A stretch of 64,000 nt of DNA from an uncultured Pseudomonas sp. (lineage in GTDB: Bacteria; Pseudomonadota; Gammaproteobacteria; Pseudomonadales; Pseudomonadaceae), in NCBI GenBank assembly GCA_943912755.1, contig CALTWF010000001.1, positions 174,224 to 238,223 on the forward strand, written 5' to 3'. The notes under the pieces were generated by a model that saw nothing but the letters and a program-made list of their open reading frames with translations, did not search any database and was not told the origin of the DNA. Position numbers and translations under genes: made by a program. Positions 44,829 to 53,892 of the stretch are shown in pieces. The stretch's first letter is position 1. Each line of letters begins with the position of its first letter.

Positions 44829-45365
44829 ATGCAACCGATCCACCTGCACACCACGCGCCTGCACCTGGGCCCATTACGCGCTGACCAAGCCACACGCCTG
44901 GCCGAACTGGGCGACGATCCGCTGATCGCCGCCCATACCGCCAATATCCCCTCGCCCTATACGCTGAGCGCCGCCGAGGACTTCATCCGCCAGTCCAGCA
45001 CCACGGGCGACAACCCGGCCTTCGCCATCGAACTGCACGACGGCAGCCTGCTCGGCGTGATCAATCTCAAGCTCAACCTGCGCCATCGCAGCGGCCATCT
45101 TGGTTACTGGATGGGGGCGCCCTGGCGCGGCCATGGCTATATGACCGAAGCGGTCCAGGCGGTGCTCCGCCATGGTTTCGAAAGCCTCGACCTGCACCGC
45201 ATCCACACCGCCTGCTTCGCCATCAACCCGGCATCGGCACGGGTGCTGGAAAAGGCCGGGCTGGCCTTGGAGGGGTGTAGTCGCGAGGCCTTCTGCAAGG
45301 ACGGGGTGTTCCTCGATCTGCTGCAGTTCGGCGCGATTGCGCCAGGGCGTGCCGTCGATCTGTAA
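44829..45365 (+). CDS. GNAT-family N-acetyltransferase
   Basis: A 178-residue acetyltransferase similar to the RimJ/RimL group. The acetyl-CoA loop is APWRGHGYMTEAVQAVL, and HRIHTACFAINPASARVLEK is the typical C-terminal block. It transfers acetyl to an amine, either a protein N-terminus or a small molecule; the target is unknown. GAAGG lies upstream of the ATG. It stands between the LysR and the M16 protease genes with no evident link to either. Confidence 0.88.
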   Translation: MQPIHLHTTRLHLGPLRADQATRLAELGDDPLIAAHTANIPSPYTLSAAEDFIRQSSTTGDNPAFAIELHDGSLLGVINLKLNLRHRSGHLGYWMGAPWRGHGYMTEAVQAVLRHGFESLDLHRIHTACFAINPASARVLEKAGLALEGCSREAFCKDGVFLDLLQFGAIAPGRAVDL

Positions 45366-45433
45366 CACCGGCTCGCTATAAACCTGACGCGACTGACAGG
45401 AACCCTCGCTTCACCACGAAAGGAATCGTTCGC

Positions 45434-48205
45434 GTGCTCCAGCTTGCCCCCCGATTGCTGGCCCTGATGGCCGCAGCGCTGCTGCCCTGCCCGCTGCTCG
45501 CCACGCCGCTGATCACCCCGCCCAAGGACAACCACCAGTACCGCAGCTTCGAGTTGCCCAACCGGCTGCCGGTCATGTTAATCCACGACCCCGGAGCCAG
45601 CGATGCCGCCGCCAATGTCGCGGTCGGCGTCGGTTTCGCCGCAGACCCCGCCGACCTGCAGGGCCTGGCCCACCTGAGCGAACACCTGGTGTTCCTCGGC
45701 AGCCAGGCCTACCCGGACCCGAACGGCTACAGCGGTTTCATGGGCAAGGTCGGCGGCAGCTACAACGCCACCACCGGCATGGATCACACCGATTACTACT
45801 TCCAGGTACCGGCGCGTTTCCTGCCCGAGGCGCTTGACCGCCTTGGCGCCACCCTCGCTGCACCGCTGCTCGACCCGACCCATATCGACCGCGAGCGCCA
45901 TGCGGTCGATGCCGAATACCACCTGCGCCTCGACCGCGAAGGGGTCCGCCTGCGCGACGTGATCGGGTCCAGCCTGAACCCGGCACACCCGGTAAGCGCC
46001 TTCGGCGTCGGCAACCTGGACACCCTGGGCGGCGACCCTGCACTGCTGCGCCAGCGTGTGCAGCGCTTCATGCAGGCGCACTACAGCAGCCTGAACATGC
46101 GCCTGGTACTCAGCGGCCCGCAGTCGCTGGACGCCTTGCAGGCCATGGCCGAACAGAGCTTCGCCGGCATGCCGCAACGGCCCTTGGCGGCAGCGCCGGC
46201 CCATGTCGACCTGAGCGCAGCTGGACTGTTGCCGGCACAGGTGACGCTCAAGCCGATCACCCCGACCCAGCGTCTGATGCTGGTATTCCCGCTGGACAAC
46301 CAGACACCGAGCAACGCCAACATGGCGCAGGTGACCGCGCTGATCACCGACAAGGGGCCGGGCAGCCTGCAGGCCGTGCTGCGCAAGGCAGGGCTGGCGC
46401 GCAGCGTGGATCTCGAATGGCATTTGAACCGTGATCGGCAAGGGATGCTGAGCATCGGCATCAACCTCGGGCTGGACAGCAAGCCCGAACTGGAGCGCAT
46501 CCAGGCCTGCGTATTCGCCTGGCTGCAACTGATCCGCGCAGAGGGCCTGCAATCCTGGCGCCTGCAGCAGGATGAGCAGGTGGCGGCCCAGCGCTTCGCC
46601 GAATTGCAGCCGCGCCAGGCGCTGCAGCTGGTGCGCCAGATCGCCGGTAACAGCCGCCGCTACCCGGAGCAGGACTGGCTCTACGGTCCCTATCGGCGCA
46701 ACGTGCAGGACACCCGCGGTGCGCAGGCGCTGCTCGCGGCGATGAGCCCGGACAACCTGCTGCGGGTGTGGATTTCGCCCCAGGCCGAGACGCCATTGAC
46801 CACCCACTGGCTGAAGGTGCCCTACGGCCTGGAACGCGTCCGGCAATGGCCGGCAGCACAGCCACTCGGCGGCCTGACGCTGCCGCCGGCCAACCCCTTT
46901 ATCGCCGACGACCTGCGGGTGCTGCCGGTGACCGAACATGGGCCGCAACGGCTGGTCGACCGGCCGGGGCTGCGGGTCTGGCATGCCGCCGAGCGGCGCT
47001 TCAACGAACCGCGGGTGTCCTGGCGGGTGTCGTTGCGCTCGCCGGCGCAGGACTCGGCACGGGAATACGTGCAACGCTCGCTGTTGATGCTGTGGCTCAA
47101 CGACCACCTGCAAGGCACCCTGCGCGATGCGCGAAGCGCCGGTCTCACGGCCGCCTTCGACCTCTTCGACCACGGTTTGATCCTGCGCCTGGACGGCTTG
47201 CGCCAGCATCAGCCGTTGCTGCTCGAACGCATGCTGGCCAGCCTGAGCGAAGACGAAATCGACGCTGAAACCTTTGCCCGCGTGGCTACCCGGCTGCGTG
47301 AAGGCTGGCAAGCGCAAACAGCACCGACACCGATCGAGGCCCTGAGCCAGGCCACGGGGGTTGCGCTGGAACCGGACCGTTGGCGCAAAGGCGAGCGCCT
47401 GGCAGAGCTGGGCAAGATCGACCTTGCGCAGTTCCAGGCGTGGCGTACGACGTGGCGCAAGCAGTTGAGCGTCGATGCACTGGCTGTCGGCAATTTGCCC
47501 GACAGTGACGCCGCGAGCATCGGCCAGCGCCTTGAACGCCAGCTCCAGCCGGTTGCGCCCGCACAAGGGATCGCCTTCACCCCGCCGCGCCATCTGGCGC
47601 CCGATCTGCCGTTGATGCGGGCGCAGAGCAGCAGCCGCGACAGCGGGTTGAAGCTGTACTGGCCGTTCGCGGAACGCAGCCTGGCGCATCAGGCTGACGT
47701 GATGCTGATTGCGCAGTTGATTGCCGCGCCCTACTTCCAGAGCCTGCGCACCGAGCAGCAGACCGGGTACCTGGTCAACGCCAGCAGCGGTCCGGACTGG
47801 CAGCATCCCTCGCTGGTGCTCACGGTGCAGTCGAACGCCTACCGCAGCGACGAGATCCGCCGCCGCAGCGAAGCGTTTCTTGCCGGGGTCGGGCAGCGCA
47901 TTGCCGAACTCGACGACAGCGCCATGGCCAAGCTGCGCAACGCCGTCAGCAACGGCCTGGACCGCCCGGCGAAAAACGCCGCTGCCCAGGTCGAGCGCTA
48001 CTGGGCGGATCTCGCCCTGGGGGACGACAGCTTCACCACTCGCCAGCAGTTGAGTGGGCTGGTGGCCCAGCGCAACAAGGCGCAGTTGCTCGCCGCATGG
48101 CAGGCGCTGCAGCGCTCGCCGGCGCTGTGGATTGCTGTGGATCCGGGGGAAAAACCCAACCTGCAGGCGTTCACGCGCACAGTGCAGCGGCTGGAGTGGA
48201 ACTGA
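45434..48205 (+). CDS. Secreted M16 (insulinase/pitrilysin-like) metallopeptidase
   Basis: A 923-residue zinc protease with a cleavable signal peptide (LLALMAAALLPCPLLATP). The inverted zinc motif HLSEH is at 80-84 with the third ligand Glu161 in AVDAEYHLRLD. The protein comprises four homologous domains, the length of pitrilysin (PtrA). It starts at GTG 45434 with AAAGGA upstream. It is probably periplasmic and degrades peptides. It resembles PqqF in superfamily only; no pqq genes are nearby. Confidence 0.88.
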   Translation: MLQLAPRLLALMAAALLPCPLLATPLITPPKDNHQYRSFELPNRLPVMLIHDPGASDAAANVAVGVGFAADPADLQGLAHLSEHLVFLGSQAYPDPNGYSGFMGKVGGSYNATTGMDHTDYYFQVPARFLPEALDRLGATLAAPLLDPTHIDRERHAVDAEYHLRLDREGVRLRDVIGSSLNPAHPVSAFGVGNLDTLGGDPALLRQRVQRFMQAHYSSLNMRLVLSGPQSLDALQAMAEQSFAGMPQRPLAAAPAHVDLSAAGLLPAQVTLKPITPTQRLMLVFPLDNQTPSNANMAQVTALITDKGPGSLQAVLRKAGLARSVDLEWHLNRDRQGMLSIGINLGLDSKPELERIQACVFAWLQLIRAEGLQSWRLQQDEQVAAQRFAELQPRQALQLVRQIAGNSRRYPEQDWLYGPYRRNVQDTRGAQALLAAMSPDNLLRVWISPQAETPLTTHWLKVPYGLERVRQWPAAQPLGGLTLPPANPFIADDLRVLPVTEHGPQRLVDRPGLRVWHAAERRFNEPRVSWRVSLRSPAQDSAREYVQRSLLMLWLNDHLQGTLRDARSAGLTAAFDLFDHGLILRLDGLRQHQPLLLERMLASLSEDEIDAETFARVATRLREGWQAQTAPTPIEALSQATGVALEPDRWRKGERLAELGKIDLAQFQAWRTTWRKQLSVDALAVGNLPDSDAASIGQRLERQLQPVAPAQGIAFTPPRHLAPDLPLMRAQSSSRDSGLKLYWPFAERSLAHQADVMLIAQLIAAPYFQSLRTEQQTGYLVNASSGPDWQHPSLVLTVQSNAYRSDEIRRRSEAFLAGVGQRIAELDDSAMAKLRNAVSNGLDRPAKNAAAQVERYWADLALGDDSFTTRQQLSGLVAQRNKAQLLAAWQALQRSPALWIAVDPGEKPNLQAFTRTVQRLEWN

Positions 48206-48275
48206 TCCGATTGATTTTCGCTGTCAATCCACTAAGGTCGGGGCCCTTTCACCGTCAAGGACGCATCAGCGCACC

Positions 48276-48623
48276 GACATCCACACCCGCCTGCACAACC
48301 GCCGTTTCACCGTCGCCGCCAACGCCAGCGGGCTATCCGGCAGTGGCACGGTGTTCCACTACCTGCTCGATGGCGATGGCATTTCCAGCACCTACCAGGG
48401 TGGCAGGATTCGGATCGGCAACCAGGTCGGGCGGGTGACCGGGCCGGACAGTATCGAGTTGCTGTTCCAGTGCCTGACCAACGACGGCGAGATGCTTGCC
48501 GGGTGGTCGCGGGGCACGGTGGGAGTGGATGACGCCGGGCGCACCACCCTGAGTTTTGTCTGGGGCTGGTTGTCGGGGGCCAGTGGGGGTGGCGAGTCGA
48601 ACTATGTGGAACTGGCTGGATAA
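48276..48623 (+). CDS. Small conserved protein (putative N-acetylglutamate synthase-like), start unclear
   Basis: The frame from about 48276 to 48623 encodes ~115 residues with the pattern of a small family often labelled N-acetylglutamate synthase-like (RRFTVAANASG, VFHYLLDGDGISSTYQGG, GESNYVELAG). In-frame, no ATG, GTG or TTG lies between the end of the protease gene and the conserved part. A CTG (48291) or ATT (48219) start would be needed, or the start codon has been lost. The only ATG is 48054, inside the protease gene. It may therefore be a decaying gene. Confidence 0.5.
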   Translation, partial: DIHTRLHNRRFTVAANASGLSGSGTVFHYLLDGDGISSTYQGGRIRIGNQVGRVTGPDSIELLFQCLTNDGEMLAGWSRGTVGVDDAGRTTLSFVWGWLSGASGGGESNYVELAG

Positions 48624-48651
48624 AGGGTTACTGCTGAGGACCTCATCGCTG

Positions 48652-49090
48652 CATGGGTATCTACACATCTTTTGGGCTCGAACGCCTGCCAGGAAATCGC
48701 ATCAAGGTTGCTAGGTGACTGCCTTGATTCCTGCAGCGTTCTTGAGATCGAGCGCCGCCCGCGCGGCGCATCGCGAGCAGGCTCGCTCCTACATTTGTTG
48801 CAACGTACCTATGCCTGTGAGGCCATGGTTGACCGCCTTGTTGGTACGACGCGGTATCGCGTCAAGCCCAACAGCCTCCCCGCGATAGATCGCCAAGCAC
48901 CAAAGGCTGGCAACTCAAATCCCACAGGCCATGGCACGTTGCAACAGATGTAGGAGCGAGCCTGCTCGCGATGCGCCGCGCGGGCGGCGCTCGATCTGGA
49001 GGGCACTGAAAATCTGTCGGCATGCACCTGTCAGCCTCGATGCGGTTTCCTGGCAGGCGCCCATGCTCAAAAGATGTGTAGATACCCATG
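48652..49090. mobile_element. 439-bp non-autonomous element with 23-bp terminal inverted repeats, inserted in a REP
   Basis: The ends (48652-48674 and 49068-49090) are perfect 23-bp inverted repeats starting CATGGGTATCTACACATCT. They are flanked by an exact 10-bp direct repeat CTCATCGCTG (48642-48651 and 49091-49100), which is the terminal sequence of the local REP. Inside are further nested inverted repeats: a 20-bp pair (48684-48703/49039-49058, one mismatch), a perfect 50-bp pair (48745-48794/48948-48997) and a ~15-bp pair next to it. No transposase is encoded. The structure fits a MITE or mobile insertion cassette; the terminus resembles IS4-family (IS231-type) ends, which is inference. 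Confidence 0.75.
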
Positions 49091-49170
49091 CTCATCGCTG
49101 GCAAGCCAGCTCCCACAGGTTTGGCGGCGCACGCAGTCACTGTGGGAGCTGGCTTGCCAGCGATGAGGCC
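49091..49170. repeat. REP pair (inverted), target of the adjacent element
   Basis: CTCATCGCTGGCAAGCCAGC and an opposed GCTGGCTTGCCAGCGATGAG, with GTGGGAGC cores. The first ten bases are the direct repeat that flanks the 439-bp element. Confidence 0.88.
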
Positions 49171-49183
49171 AGTAGCAACACCC

Positions 49184-49888
49184 TCAGATACTGCGAGTCA
49201 CCCCACCATCCACTTTCAGGTTCTGCCCGGTGATATACCCCGCCCCCTCACTGGCCAGAAAGGCAATGGTCGCCGCAATCTCCTCACTCGTCCCGTAACG
49301 CTTGAGCGGCACACTGTCACGGCGCTGATCCGTCGATGGCAGGCTGTCGATCCAGCCCGGCAGGACGTTGTTCATGCGCAGGTTATCCGCCGCATAGGTG
49401 TCGGCGAAGATCTTGGTGAAGGCCGCCAGCCCGGCGCGGAACACCGCCGAGGTGGGGAACAGGTCCACCGGCTCGAAAGCCCAGGCCGTGGAGATATTGA
49501 TGATCACCCCACCCTGCTGGCGCTGCATGATCGGCGCCACCAGGCGGGTCGGGCGGATCACGTTGAGCAGGTAGGTGTCCATGCCCTTGTGCCAGTCCTC
49601 GTCGCTGATTTCCAGGATCGGCGCACGCGGGCCATGACCCGCGCTGTTGACCAGCACATCGACCCGGCCCCATTGCTCCATCACCGCATCCACCAGGCGT
49701 TGCAGGTCGGCCACCGACTGGTTGCTGCCGGTCACCCCGACCCCGCCCAGCTCGCGGGCCAATGCCTCGCCCTTGCCGGACGACGACAGGATGCCGACCT
49801 TGTAGCCATCCGCCGCCAGCCTGCGCGCGGTGGCTGCGCCCATGCCGCTGCCGGCGGCGGTGATGATCGCGGTTTTCTCGACTGCCAT
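49184..49888 (-). CDS. Short-chain dehydrogenase/reductase
   Basis: A 234-residue NAD(P)-dependent SDR. The start ATG 49888 has a perfect AGGAGG site. The cofactor motif is TAAGSGMGAATARRLA and the Asn of NSAGHG is present. The catalytic Ser is in INISTAWAF, but the usual YxxxK is not evident at the expected spot (SAVFRAGLAAFTKIFADTYA), where a Phe stands in the Tyr position. It is therefore an atypical or possibly inactive SDR. Substrate unknown. Confidence 0.82.
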   Translation of the reverse strand: MAVEKTAIITAAGSGMGAATARRLAADGYKVGILSSSGKGEALARELGGVGVTGSNQSVADLQRLVDAVMEQWGRVDVLVNSAGHGPRAPILEISDEDWHKGMDTYLLNVIRPTRLVAPIMQRQQGGVIINISTAWAFEPVDLFPTSAVFRAGLAAFTKIFADTYAADNLRMNNVLPGWIDSLPSTDQRRDSVPLKRYGTSEEIAATIAFLASEGAGYITGQNLKVDGGVTRSI

Positions 49889-49987
49889 GTTGCCTCCTGG
49901 AGTTCGCATTCTTGATGTTTCGAGCCTTTCACCCTAGCAGTCGGCTCGGGGGCCAGGGAGGCAGGGAGGCTTTGTCGAGGCAGTAGC

Positions 49988-50881
49988 TCAGCTATTGGCT
50001 GCCTGTTCCTTGAGCCATTCCTTCACCACCTGGAGCACCGGCGACTGCTGCGCCTTGCGCGGCCAGACCAGGTAGAACGCCTTGTCCAGGCGCAGGTCCT
50101 GGGTAAACACCTGGACCAGGCGGCCGGCGGCGATATCGCCCTTGACGAAAGCATGGCTGGCCAGGGCAATGCCCTGCCCGCCGATGGCCGCCTCGATGGC
50201 CAGCGAGGTCTGGTTGAAGCGCAGGTTCCTGGCGCTTGGCGACGGGTGCCCGGGAAACAGCGCAGCGACGAACAGCGGCCAGTAATGGTGGGCGTCGTGC
50301 AGCGCAACGAAGCCCTGCAACGCCTCGAAGCTGGTGGGCGCGCCCTTCTCCTGCAACAACGCCGGACTCGCCACCGCCACGATCCGCTGCTCCATCAGCA
50401 GTTCGGCGTTCAAGCCGCCAGCGAACGGCGGCTGGCCGTAGCGCACGGCGATATCGACGCCGTCGGTGTGGAAATGCGCAAGCCGGTCGGTGGCCAGCAG
50501 GCGCAGGTCGATTTCCGGGTTGCGCTCGGCAAAGCCACCCAGGCGCGGAATCAGCCACTTGGAGGCGAAGGTCGGGGTCACGCTGACGGTCAGCTGGGAC
50601 GACTCGGGGCGCAGCAGGCGGGTCGCCTCGTCGATCATCGCCAGGGCGCTGCGGATGCTCGCGCTGTAGGCGCGGCCGGCGTCGGTCAGGCCGAGGCCGC
50701 GGGGCAGGCGCTCGAACAGGCGGATTTCCAGGCTCGCTTCCAGGCCGCGGATCTGCTGGGCCACGGCAGCCTGGGTCAGGCCCAGCTCTTCGGCGGCGAG
50801 GCGGAAGTTCAGATGCCGCGCGACCACTTCGAACATGCGCAGGGCGTTGAGGGAGGGTAAACCGGGGAAGCCTGCTGACAT
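49988..50881 (-). CDS. LysR-family regulator, GcvA-like
   Basis: A 297-residue LysR protein of the GcvA-like subgroup. It begins LPSLNALRMFEVVARHLNF, the helix-turn-helix has AAEELGLTQAAVAQQIRGLE, and TPTFASKWLIPRLGGF opens the effector domain. It is divergent from the EamA exporter gene at 51053 and probably regulates it. Confidence 0.9.
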   Translation of the reverse strand: MSAGFPGLPSLNALRMFEVVARHLNFRLAAEELGLTQAAVAQQIRGLEASLEIRLFERLPRGLGLTDAGRAYSASIRSALAMIDEATRLLRPESSQLTVSVTPTFASKWLIPRLGGFAERNPEIDLRLLATDRLAHFHTDGVDIAVRYGQPPFAGGLNAELLMEQRIVAVASPALLQEKGAPTSFEALQGFVALHDAHHYWPLFVAALFPGHPSPSARNLRFNQTSLAIEAAIGGQGIALASHAFVKGDIAAGRLVQVFTQDLRLDKAFYLVWPRKAQQSPVLQVVKEWLKEQAANS

Positions 50882-51052
50882 GGCGATGGATTTTCTACTG
50901 GAGTGGGAAAGTTTGGCTGTCTCTCTGGCGATGGCGGAGGCTTGCTAGCCTGCGCCAGGATCGACAACGACTGGCATCGAGGCTACCCGCCGCACTGCGG
51001 GATGGAAACCCCGGCCAGTAGAAAAACCATCCCCTCAAGCAAAGGCCCCGTC

Positions 51053-51973
51053 ATGAAAAAGCCTGCCATCGCCGCCTTCGTCTTCCTCGGCGTCATCTGG
51101 GGCAGCAACTTCGTCTTCGTAAAGTCCGCTGCCCAGTACATCTCGCCCTTGCAGATCACCCTGTTGCGGGTGCTGTCCGGTTTCATCCCGGTACTGGTCT
51201 ATGCCCTGCTCAGCGGCGCGCTGCGGCGTGAACACTGGCGGCATGCCCGGCACTTCCTGGTGATGTCGCTGCTGGCGACGGCGCTCTACTACTTCGCCTT
51301 CGCCAAGGGCACTGCGTTGCTGGACACCAGCATCGCCGGGATGCTCGGCGGGGCCATTCCACTGTTCACCTTCCTCTGTGCCTGGCTGTTCCTGCGCAGC
51401 GAGCCGCTCAGCGGCTTGAAGGTGGCCGGGGTCGGACTAGGGTTTCTCGGCATTTTACTGGTGGCGCGGCCCTGGTCGGCGCAGGGCGCGATCGACCCGC
51501 TGGGGGTGCTGTACATGATTCTCGGCTCGCTCAGCGTGGGCTGCTCGTTTGTCTATGCAAAGCGCTTTATCAGCCCGCTGGGGCTGCCGGCGGTGGCGCT
51601 GGTGACCTATCAGATCGGGTTGGCGCTGTTGATGTTGCTGGTGGTCACGCCGTTGCAGGGGATTAGCGCGGTGTTTGACAACACCGGGGCCTGGGTGGGG
51701 CTGGTGTTCGGGCTGGGGCTGCTGGGCACCGGGGCGGCGTATCTGGCGTATTACCTGATTGTCGCGGCGTTCGGCGCGGTGGCGGCTTCGGCGGTGACCT
51801 ATATTCCGCCGGTGGTGGCACTGTTGATCGGGGCCTGGTTGGGGGAGCCGGTGACGGTGAGCTCGTGGCTGGCGGTGGGGTTGATTCTGGGTGGGGTGGC
51901 GTTGGTGCAGGTGCGCTTTGTGGGGCATGGAAAGCGATCCATGGGGGCTAAGGATGCCACGCGCTTGCCTTGA
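51053..51973 (+). CDS. EamA-family (DMT) permease
   Basis: A 306-residue inner-membrane protein with ten predicted helices in two EamA repeats (FLGVIWGSNFVFVKSA in the first; AAFGAVAASAVTYIPPVVAL in the second). It probably exports amino acids or other metabolites. The start ATG 51053 follows AAAGG. It is divergent from the LysR gene at 49988-50881. Confidence 0.9.
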   Translation: MKKPAIAAFVFLGVIWGSNFVFVKSAAQYISPLQITLLRVLSGFIPVLVYALLSGALRREHWRHARHFLVMSLLATALYYFAFAKGTALLDTSIAGMLGGAIPLFTFLCAWLFLRSEPLSGLKVAGVGLGFLGILLVARPWSAQGAIDPLGVLYMILGSLSVGCSFVYAKRFISPLGLPAVALVTYQIGLALLMLLVVTPLQGISAVFDNTGAWVGLVFGLGLLGTGAAYLAYYLIVAAFGAVAASAVTYIPPVVALLIGAWLGEPVTVSSWLAVGLILGGVALVQVRFVGHGKRSMGAKDATRLP

Positions 51974-52064
51974 GTCTTGCGGCGCTCTTGAGATCGAGCG
52001 CCGCGCTGCCTGGGTCAGGGGTACACGCGCAAAGCCTGCGAAGGCATGCGCCTGGTGAGTCCGT

Positions 52065-53426
52065 TCACTTCGTTACAAGGCTGCTGATATCGACCTTGCC
52101 CTTGCGCAGGTTCGCTATCACATCATTCCGGGCGACATACAAATAAACCTTCCCTTCCTTGCTCCTGGCCAATGCCTTCATCTCCACCAGTTTTTCGAGG
52201 TCGGTCCGGGCGGTGTTTTCCGAAATGCCATAGTCGTGGGTCAGCTCCCTGGCCGTGAACACCCGCCCCGGCTCCCTGACGATCTTCTTCAGCAGATGCA
52301 ATTGCCGGTAGTTCAAGCGCTCGCCGGCACCGGAAGTGTCCAGCCAGGCCATCAGCTCATGAAACTCCCATTGCTTCGCCCTGACGTACTCAATGAACTC
52401 CGCCATTGCCCGCTCGATGATGCGCAGTTGATAGATCACGAAATACGTCAGGTCGAACGCATCGGTCTCGGTGAACACATAGGACTCCCCATATTGCATG
52501 GGGGCCTCCTTGAGCAGCGCGCTGATGGAAATGTATTCGAACGCCCAATACCCCGCCTTGAGCATGCACCAATAGAACAGCCCCCTCGCCGTCCTGCCGT
52601 TGCCGTCGACGAAGGGGTGCTCGTAGCCGAGCATGAAATGCAGAATGATCGCCTTGACTACCGGGTGAATGAACAAGCGCCCGTTCTTGCCGTCATGTGC
52701 GGCGTTGGCGAACAGGCAGAGGTTTTCCAGGCGCTGCGGCAGGAGATGGGCCGGTGGCGGTTGATGAGCGGACTCGCCATCACGGTTGCCGACAAAGATG
52801 TCATCGGTTTCGCGCAGGCACCCCGGGCTGACCTCCCCGTCCTTGATGCCCTCCGTCGCCAGCAGGTGGAGCTCGCAGATCAGCTCGAGCGTAAGCGGTT
52901 GCTCCTTGTTGAACTTCGCATGCTTCATCAGCCGGTAATTGTTGAGGATCATGCGTTCGTCATCGCTTTGCGGCGCCCTCTCCTTCACCAGCATTTCCTT
53001 GGCGACCTTGCGGGTGGTCGCCGCGCCCTCCAGCTGGGCGCTGGATATGGCCTCTTCCATCATCAGAGAGTCGACCAGGTACTTGTTGTTATGCGGGTTC
53101 TGGTTGACCTGCGCTCCCAGGCGCGTACTCAACTGCTCGATATCGTGGATGACCTTGTGGCAGAAGTCGGTCATATGCAGCACGAAGGGGTCACCGCACT
53201 CGCTATCGACGCCGATATCGCGCTGCCCGTTGGTACGGGCGATCTTGACGGCGGCCCAGGCGCATTCCTTGTCGATGCCCTTGGGGACGCGGCGCATGAA
53301 CTCATGCCAATGCAGGTAGCGACCTTTTTCGTCGACCGCCTTGAAGTGGTTCATCTGCGCGAAGATCTTGATACCGTGTCGAGCCAGCAATTCCGCGAAG
53401 GGAGTAGGCTTCTGGATCCTGGCCAT
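52065..53426 (-). CDS. Fic-family protein (likely AMPylator) with C-terminal winged helix
   Basis: A 453-residue Fic protein. The complete active-site motif HPFVDGNGRTAR lies at 270-281. An N-terminal inhibitory motif S-x-x-x-E-G (Ser129, Glu133, Gly134 in SSAQLEGA) is present, so it is a class II, self-inhibited Fic enzyme. After the Fic core (~115-320) comes a winged helix-turn-helix (~390-445; FTARELTHDYGISENTARTD), suggesting DNA binding and autoregulation. It would transfer AMP from ATP to a protein hydroxyl; the target is unknown. No small antitoxin gene precedes it. Confidence 0.9.
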   Translation of the reverse strand: MARIQKPTPFAELLARHGIKIFAQMNHFKAVDEKGRYLHWHEFMRRVPKGIDKECAWAAVKIARTNGQRDIGVDSECGDPFVLHMTDFCHKVIHDIEQLSTRLGAQVNQNPHNNKYLVDSLMMEEAISSAQLEGAATTRKVAKEMLVKERAPQSDDERMILNNYRLMKHAKFNKEQPLTLELICELHLLATEGIKDGEVSPGCLRETDDIFVGNRDGESAHQPPPAHLLPQRLENLCLFANAAHDGKNGRLFIHPVVKAIILHFMLGYEHPFVDGNGRTARGLFYWCMLKAGYWAFEYISISALLKEAPMQYGESYVFTETDAFDLTYFVIYQLRIIERAMAEFIEYVRAKQWEFHELMAWLDTSGAGERLNYRQLHLLKKIVREPGRVFTARELTHDYGISENTARTDLEKLVEMKALARSKEGKVYLYVARNDVIANLRKGKVDISSLVTK

Positions 53427-53536
53427 GGGTTCAGCTCAATTCAGGGGAAATTGAGTTGAAGCTAGGCGAGCCGGTTTTTTCTGTCAATTCAGCGCAAGCC
53501 CACCGTAACTTCACGAGTCTTTTCGAGTACCGATAA

Positions 53537-53752
53537 ATGGATAAGTCCTTGATGGAAATCGAACGAGCCGCCTACGAAGAATTCGAACAGCTCTGGCAAT
53601 TGGGCAGCTTCGATCAGCAGCGTCTGGGCCAGGCGTTCTACAACCACTTCCGCCTGCACAAGCTCAACCACCAAAGCCCGCTGCACGAGCTATACGAAGC
53701 GAAGGGTAAACAAGCGCTGCGATTGATCTCCCGGCTCTTCAACATCAAATAA
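53537..53752 (+). CDS. Small hypothetical protein, 71 residues
   Basis: A short, highly charged, helical protein (begins MDKSLMEIERAAYEEFEQLW, ends LISRLFNIK) with no recognised domain, signal or membrane segment. Codon use looks real (GC-ending third positions). It is divergent from the Fic gene with 110 bases between; no functional link is shown. Confidence 0.6.
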   Translation: MDKSLMEIERAAYEEFEQLWQLGSFDQQRLGQAFYNHFRLHKLNHQSPLHELYEAKGKQALRLISRLFNIK

Positions 53753-53892
53753 GCACGCCGCAACCCCAGGTAGGAGCGAGGCTTGCCCGCGAAGGACCGC
53801 AGAGCGGTCCCCAAACCATCCAGCTCGGTGCCTCAGGCCAGCCGCGCCCCCTGTGGAGCTGGCTTGTCGGGGCGCCGAACCGCAGCGATGAG
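53753..53892. repeat. Degenerate REP sequences
   Basis: REP-derived fragments (GTAGGAGCGAGGCTTGCC, GGACCGCAGAGCGGTCC, GGAGCTGGCTTGTCGG), ending with CAGCGATGAG, the 10-bp direct repeat bordering the next element. No gene. Confidence 0.6.

Noticed and set aside
45578..47806. 742-residue minus-strand frame over the M16 protease
   Set aside because: Shadow; HLSEH and the signal peptide are on the plus strand.
45434..48205. PqqF, the PQQ-biosynthesis protease
   Set aside because: Superfamily and motif match, but there is a signal peptide and no pqq genes nearby; a pitrilysin-like periplasmic protease is the safer call.
48672..49233. Frames of 93 and 100 residues in the repeat region
   Set aside because: They read through the inverted repeats of the mobile element and REP; not coding-like.
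53537..53752. Antitoxin partner of the Fic protein
   Set aside because: It is on the opposite strand, has no FicA-like inhibitory motif, and the Fic protein carries its own inhibitory motif.
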